DNA from: Pseudomonadota bacterium
GTDB taxonomy: Bacteria; Myxococcota; Myxococcia; Myxococcales; Anaeromyxobacteraceae
DNA: 7,715 nucleotides
Reading direction: 5' to 3'
Assembly (NCBI GenBank): GCA_023428085.1
Contig: JAEYZK010000353.1
Coordinates: forward strand, 1-7,715
Shown here: one piece after another, positions 4,605 through 7,715 of the stretch
How positions within the stretch are numbered: the stretch's first letter is position 1
Layout of the letters: the number at the start of each line of letters is the position of its first letter
Translations under genes and position numbers: made by a program
Notes under the pieces: generated by a model
Database searches by the model: none
What the model was told of the DNA's origin: nothing
Seen by the model: only the letters and a program-made list of their open reading frames with translations

Positions 4605-6857
4605 ATGGCCTCCCCTCCCGCCACCCTCGACTCCTCCCTCCCGGCCGACCGCCTCTCCGCCGCGCGCGCCGACGCGGAGCGCTGGCTGCACCGGATCGAG
4701 GTCCTCCACGCCCGGTACCGCGCGGGGGAGATCCACGTCCGTCTCCCGCCGCGGTTCTCCGATCCGCGGCGGCCCCTGGCGGAGCTGGTGCAGAGCGACC
4801 TGGCCGCCAGCCAGGCCGCCCTCGACGCGGCCGCGGACGGACTGTTCTACTCGCTGCCGGTGGCGTTCGACCCGGCCGAGAGCGTCGGGCCGTACCTCGC
4901 CACCGTGGATCGCGCTCCGGACGGCGAGCCGTACCGGTTCCTCGACCTCGGCGCCCTCATCGCCTCGCACCCCTTCGGCGAGAACGACCCGTCGCTGGTC
5001 GCGGGCCTCCTCTCGGGCCTGCCGTACGCGGCCTCGCGCTACGCGCACTCCGAGTACCAGACCGTCCTCTCGCTCCGGCTCAAGGCCGCGCTCGGCCGCA
5101 TCGCGCCGCCGGGCACGCCGCGCTTCTTCATCGTGAACACCGGCGCGGAGGCCGTCGAGAACGCGATGAAGGCGGTCCTCCTCAACCGGGTGAAGACCGC
5201 GGTCGGCGAGCGCGAGGGCGAGGCCGAGGCGCAGGGGTTCTTCGTCGTCTCGTTCGAGGGCGCGTTCCACGGCCGGACCCTCGGGAGCCTCGCGGTCACC
5301 CACCGCCGGAAGGCGCGCCTCGGCTTCCCCACGTTCGACTGGCCGCACGTGCTCTTCCCGGTCGAGGACCCGGCGTCGCCGGCGCGCACGCAGAAGCGCG
5401 ACGACAAGACGCTCGAGCAGCTCTGGATCCTGCTCGCCACCGGGCGCGTGCCGGGCGCGCCGCGGCCGCTCGATCAGTTCCGCCGCCAGCTCGCCGCGTG
5501 CGACGAGCTCCTCGCGCAGCTCCCCGAGGAGCGCGCGGCCTGGCCTGCGCTGGTGAAGGGGTTCGTCGAGGATCAGCGGGCGCGGCTCGACCCGGCCGTC
5601 CTCCGGCGGGCGCAGCGCGTCGCCGGCGTGCTGGTGGAGCCGATCCAGGGCGAGGGAGGCCTGCGGTTCGCGTCCGGCTCGTTCTTCCGGCGGCTGCGGC
5701 TCCTCACGCGGATCTACGACGTGCCGCTGCTGCTCGACGAGGTGCAGACGGGGTGGGGGGCCACCGGCCGGCTCTGGGCGCACGAGCACTTCGACCTGCC
5801 CTCTCCGCCCGACGCGGTGATGTGGGCGAAGAAGGCGCAGAACGGCATCCTCTTCGTGAGCGAGGACCTCGCCACGTTCTTCCAGGAGGAGAAGAAGTTC
5901 AACACCACCTGGGAGGGAGACTCGGTCGGCATGCTGCGGCTGCTCGGGTGGCTCGACCGGCTCGACCTCGAGGAGGTCCGCCGCACCGGCGCGCGGGCGC
6001 GCGAGGGGCTCGAGGCGCTGGCCCGCGACTTCAAGGGGCTCCTCTCCGGCGTCCGCGGGCGCGGCTGCATGCTCGCGTTCGACGTGGTCCGGGCCGACTG
6101 GCGCGAGGGGTTGCGCGACCGCGCCTTCCGCCGCGGCCTGCTGCTCCTCCCCGCCGGCGAGCGGACGCTCCGGTTCTACCCGCGGTACGACATGACGCCG
6201 GCCGCCATCGACGAGGCGATCGCGCTCCTGCGCAGGGCGGTCGCGGACCTGCTCGGCGCGCCCGCCCCTGCGGGCGTCCAGACGGGCCCCGAGGTGCGCG
6301 GCGGGACCGTCGAGGTTCCGCTCGGGACGCTGCAGCTCGTGGACCTCACCGGCCCGGCCGCGGCGGAGCTCTTCCCGAAGGTGTATGCCCTCGAGGCCGA
6401 GCGGTACGGCTCGCGCGACGGCCGCCAGCCGCTCCTCCAGTATCCGCCCGAGACCCTGGAGGCGACCCTCGGCCACGCGCGGGCGGTCGGGCTCGGGCTG
6501 CGGGACCGGGTCACCGGCCGCCTCGTGGCGTACGCGATCGGCAGCCCGCTCGAGAACCATGACGAGCTCGGCGTCCGCGAGGACCCGAGCTTCGGCGACG
6601 GCGACACGCTCTACCTCCAGGCGACCGCGGTCTCGCCGCAGCTCAAGAACCAGGACGAGGTCGAGGCGATGATGCTCGACGCGTTCCGCGCGCGCGCCGA
6701 GTGGGCCGGCTTCGCCGCCGTCTCGATGCTGATCGAGGCGCCCGTGATCGAGGTCGGGCCGGCCTGGCTCCGCTCCGCCGCGGTCGTCCTGACGGTGGAC
6801 GACTACCTGCGGAGCGGGGTGCGGGTGGTGTACCTGCGTGCGATGCTGGGACCGTAG
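4605..6857 (+). CDS. Class III aminotransferase (lysine 6-aminotransferase-like) fused to a GNAT-like domain
   Basis: This is a 750-residue, two-domain protein. Residues about 30-550 form a fold-type I PLP aminotransferase: NTGAEAVENAMK (178-189, phosphate binding), FEGAFHG (217-223), VEPIQGEGG (344-352), DEVQTG (378-383, the Asp that contacts the PLP ring), WAKK (407-410; Lys409 is the likely Schiff-base lysine) and FNTTWEGD (432-439). FPTFDWP (241-247), the TTW segment, RGRGCMLAF and LLLLPAGERTLRFYP resemble L-lysine 6-aminotransferase (Lat), so a terminal amino group of lysine or a related diamine is a plausible substrate. Residues about 568-710 look GNAT-like: RLVAYAIGSPLEN, then DTLYLQATAVSP, an amphipathic helix, and AAVSMLIEA. 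The usual acyl-CoA loop RxxGxG is replaced by QLKNQDEV. Residues about 250-338 form an insert longer than I recall in Lat. ATG 4605 lacks a clear ribosome site; GTG 4533 in frame is an alternative. The substrate is unproven. Confidence 0.88.
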   Translation: MASPPATLDSSLPADRLSAARADAERWLHRIEVLHARYRAGEIHVRLPPRFSDPRRPLAELVQSDLAASQAALDAAADGLFYSLPVAFDPAESVGPYLATVDRAPDGEPYRFLDLGALIASHPFGENDPSLVAGLLSGLPYAASRYAHSEYQTVLSLRLKAALGRIAPPGTPRFFIVNTGAEAVENAMKAVLLNRVKTAVGEREGEAEAQGFFVVSFEGAFHGRTLGSLAVTHRRKARLGFPTFDWPHVLFPVEDPASPARTQKRDDKTLEQLWILLATGRVPGAPRPLDQFRRQLAACDELLAQLPEERAAWPALVKGFVEDQRARLDPAVLRRAQRVAGVLVEPIQGEGGLRFASGSFFRRLRLLTRIYDVPLLLDEVQTGWGATGRLWAHEHFDLPSPPDAVMWAKKAQNGILFVSEDLATFFQEEKKFNTTWEGDSVGMLRLLGWLDRLDLEEVRRTGARAREGLEALARDFKGLLSGVRGRGCMLAFDVVRADWREGLRDRAFRRGLLLLPAGERTLRFYPRYDMTPAAIDEAIALLRRAVADLLGAPAPAGVQTGPEVRGGTVEVPLGTLQLVDLTGPAAAELFPKVYALEAERYGSRDGRQPLLQYPPETLEATLGHARAVGLGLRDRVTGRLVAYAIGSPLENHDELGVREDPSFGDGDTLYLQATAVSPQLKNQDEVEAMMLDAFRARAEWAGFAAVSMLIEAPVIEVGPAWLRSAAVVLTVDDYLRSGVRVVYLRAMLGP

Positions 6858-6858
6858 G

Positions 6859-6896
6859 CGAGCGGCGGCCCCCTCCCCAACCGGGCCGCGCGCTCG
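6859..6896 (+). terminator. GC-rich hairpin right after the aminotransferase fusion gene
   Basis: An outer stem CGAGC (6859-6863) / GCTCG (6892-6896) encloses an inner stem GCGGCCC (6865-6871) / GGGCCGC (6883-6889) with an 11-nt loop. This makes 12 base pairs interrupted by one small internal loop, starting 2 nt after the stop codon. No T tract follows, as is usual in genomes this GC-rich, so it is either a U-less intrinsic terminator or a 3'-end stabilising structure. Confidence 0.45.
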
Positions 6897-6913
6897 GGAC
6901 CCCCGACGTCGTA

Positions 6914-6934
6914 CACGGGTCCCAGCGACCCGTG
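6914..6934 (+). repeat. Perfect 8-bp inverted repeat covering the kinase start codon
   Basis: CACGGGTC (6914-6921) is an exact inverted copy of GACCCGTG (6927-6934), with a 5-nt spacer CCAGC. The right arm ends with the proposed GTG start (6932-6934). In RNA this forms a stable stem hiding the start codon; in DNA it could be an operator for a dimeric regulator. The repeat is seen directly; its function is inferred. Confidence 0.5.
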
Positions 6935-7715
6935 GACCGCGACGACCCCAAGAGAGAGCCGGCGGAGGACCTGGACGAGCTCGACGTGCTCCTCCGCGAG
7001 CTCGTGCGGCCGCCCAGGCCGTTCGGGCCGGACGTGGCGCTCCGGCCCGGCGACCCGCCCCGCTTCGCGGTGCGGCAGCTGCTCGGGAAGGGCAGCCACG
7101 GCGTGGTCTGGCTGGCGCGGGATCTCCTCACCGGCACGGACGTGGCGCTCAAGACGCTCAACCCGCACCTCGTCGGGCTGCTCGCGCAGCTCAAGACGGA
7201 GTTCCGCGCGCTCGCCGACCTCCGCCACGAGAACCTCGTCTCGTTCTACGAGATGTTCGTCACCCACGAGCACTGCTTCTTCACGATGGAGTACGTCCCG
7301 GGCGCGACGTTCCGCGACTGGGCCCGCGGGGACGGGACCGACGACGGGCGCCGCCTCCGCGCGGCCATGGCGCAGCTCGTGCGCGGGCTCTCCGCCCTCC
7401 ACCGCGCCGGCAAGCTGCACCGGGACATCAAGCCGGCGAACGTCCTCATCACCGAGGACGACCGGCTCCGGCTCCTCGACTTCGGGCTCGTCACCGACAT
7501 GGACGCGCGGGGGCGCACCCGGGGCGAGCGCGTCGGCACGCCGAAGTACATGTCGCCCGAGCAGGCGCTCGGGGTGCCGGCCACCGTCGCCTCCGACTTC
7601 TACGCGGTCGGCGTGATGCTCTACGAGGTGCTCGTCGGGCGCTCTCCCTTTGCCGACGCGATCCCGCGCGCCGACGGCGGCGGCCCGGCGGCGCCGCCCG
7701 ACGCGCGGCCGCTCG
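6932..7715 (+). CDS. Hanks-type Ser/Thr protein kinase (3' end outside window)
   Basis: This is a eukaryotic-like protein kinase that phosphorylates Ser/Thr on target proteins from ATP; 261 residues are visible. After an acidic, Leu-rich N-terminal stretch (about 1-30) the kinase domain starts near residue 45. It has the glycine loop GKGSHGVV (52-59), VALK with catalytic Lys74, a probable helix-C Glu90, the catalytic loop HRDIKPAN (163-170, base Asp165), DFG (183-185), activation segment GTPKYMSPE (202-210, SPE in place of APE) and DFYAVGVMLYE (222-232). All catalytic residues are present, so it should be active. GTG 6932 is the only reasonable start I find upstream of the domain; no strong ribosome site is seen, and the start lies in an inverted repeat. 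There is no N-terminal membrane segment. Domains after the kinase are outside the window; such myxobacterial kinases often carry a membrane helix, TPRs or an AAA domain. Confidence 0.93.
   Translation, partial: MDRDDPKREPAEDLDELDVLLRELVRPPRPFGPDVALRPGDPPRFAVRQLLGKGSHGVVWLARDLLTGTDVALKTLNPHLVGLLAQLKTEFRALADLRHENLVSFYEMFVTHEHCFFTMEYVPGATFRDWARGDGTDDGRRLRAAMAQLVRGLSALHRAGKLHRDIKPANVLITEDDRLRLLDFGLVTDMDARGRTRGERVGTPKYMSPEQALGVPATVASDFYAVGVMLYEVLVGRSPFADAIPRADGGGPAAPPDARPL

Noticed and set aside
4149..6560. An 803-codon open frame on the minus strand, opposite the aminotransferase fusion.
   Set aside because: Its product is Arg/Glu/Pro/Gly-rich low-complexity sequence with no recognisable domain. 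It mirrors the third-position GC bias of the real gene on the plus strand, which has clear PLP-enzyme motifs.
4166..6562. A 798-codon plus-strand frame overlapping the aminotransferase gene, containing ATG 4472 just after GGGGAGGA.
   Set aside because: The product is Arg/Pro/Ala low complexity without motifs, the ribosome-like site is only about 2 nt from the ATG, and the other frame carries all the conserved residues.
1..7715. Search for tRNA or rRNA genes, CRISPR arrays, insertion sequences, attachment sites, toxin-antitoxin or defence genes.
   Set aside because: Nothing seen by reading: the gaps are short (largest 144 bp), no long direct or terminal repeats stood out, and all main genes are ordinary housekeeping or signalling types with uniform composition.

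Overview
The window is very GC-rich, with G or C at nearly every third codon position, so most frames stay open for long stretches. It carries a gamma-Mla-type lipid transporter, a front-end-type desaturase without cytochrome b5, and a Hanks-type Ser/Thr kinase. That mix suggests a high-GC myxobacterium (Myxococcota), possibly Anaeromyxobacter-like. This is inference from composition and gene content; no taxonomic marker gene is present.

Layout. Positions 1-2572 (minus strand) hold a tightly packed three-gene operon read right to left: a STAS-MlaE permease fusion, an MlaF-type ATPase 2 nt downstream of it, and an MlaD/MCE substrate-binding protein overlapping the ATPase by ATGA and running off the left edge. 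Positions 2688-3812 (minus) hold a membrane fatty-acid desaturase with all three histidine boxes, on the same strand as the transporter and 115 nt upstream of it. An 85-bp divergent gap (3813-3897) separates the desaturase from a plus-strand pair: a small PGPGW-type membrane protein and, 2 nt after its stop, a 70-residue Cys/His protein. After a 144-bp GC-rich spacer comes a large plus-strand gene (4605-6857). It encodes a lysine 6-aminotransferase-like class III PLP enzyme fused to a GNAT-like domain, and is followed at once by a strong GC hairpin. A Ser/Thr protein kinase starts at 6932 and leaves the right edge inside its kinase domain.

The left half is about envelope lipids: the desaturase modifies acyl chains, and the Mla-type complex moves phospholipids between the membranes. 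The right half holds an amino-group-transfer/acyl-transfer fusion of unknown substrate and a signalling kinase, with no clear link to the lipid genes.

The points most worth a second look are: (1) the MlaF-like ATPase has Glu in the Q-loop and Arg in place of the H-loop His, though Walker A, Walker B and the signature are intact; (2) the aminotransferase-GNAT fusion has an enlarged internal insert and a non-canonical acyl-CoA loop; (3) the tiny Cys/His protein appears translationally coupled to the PGPGW protein; (4) a perfect 8-bp inverted repeat covers the kinase start codon. I saw no tRNA, rRNA, CRISPR array, insertion sequence or phage gene.
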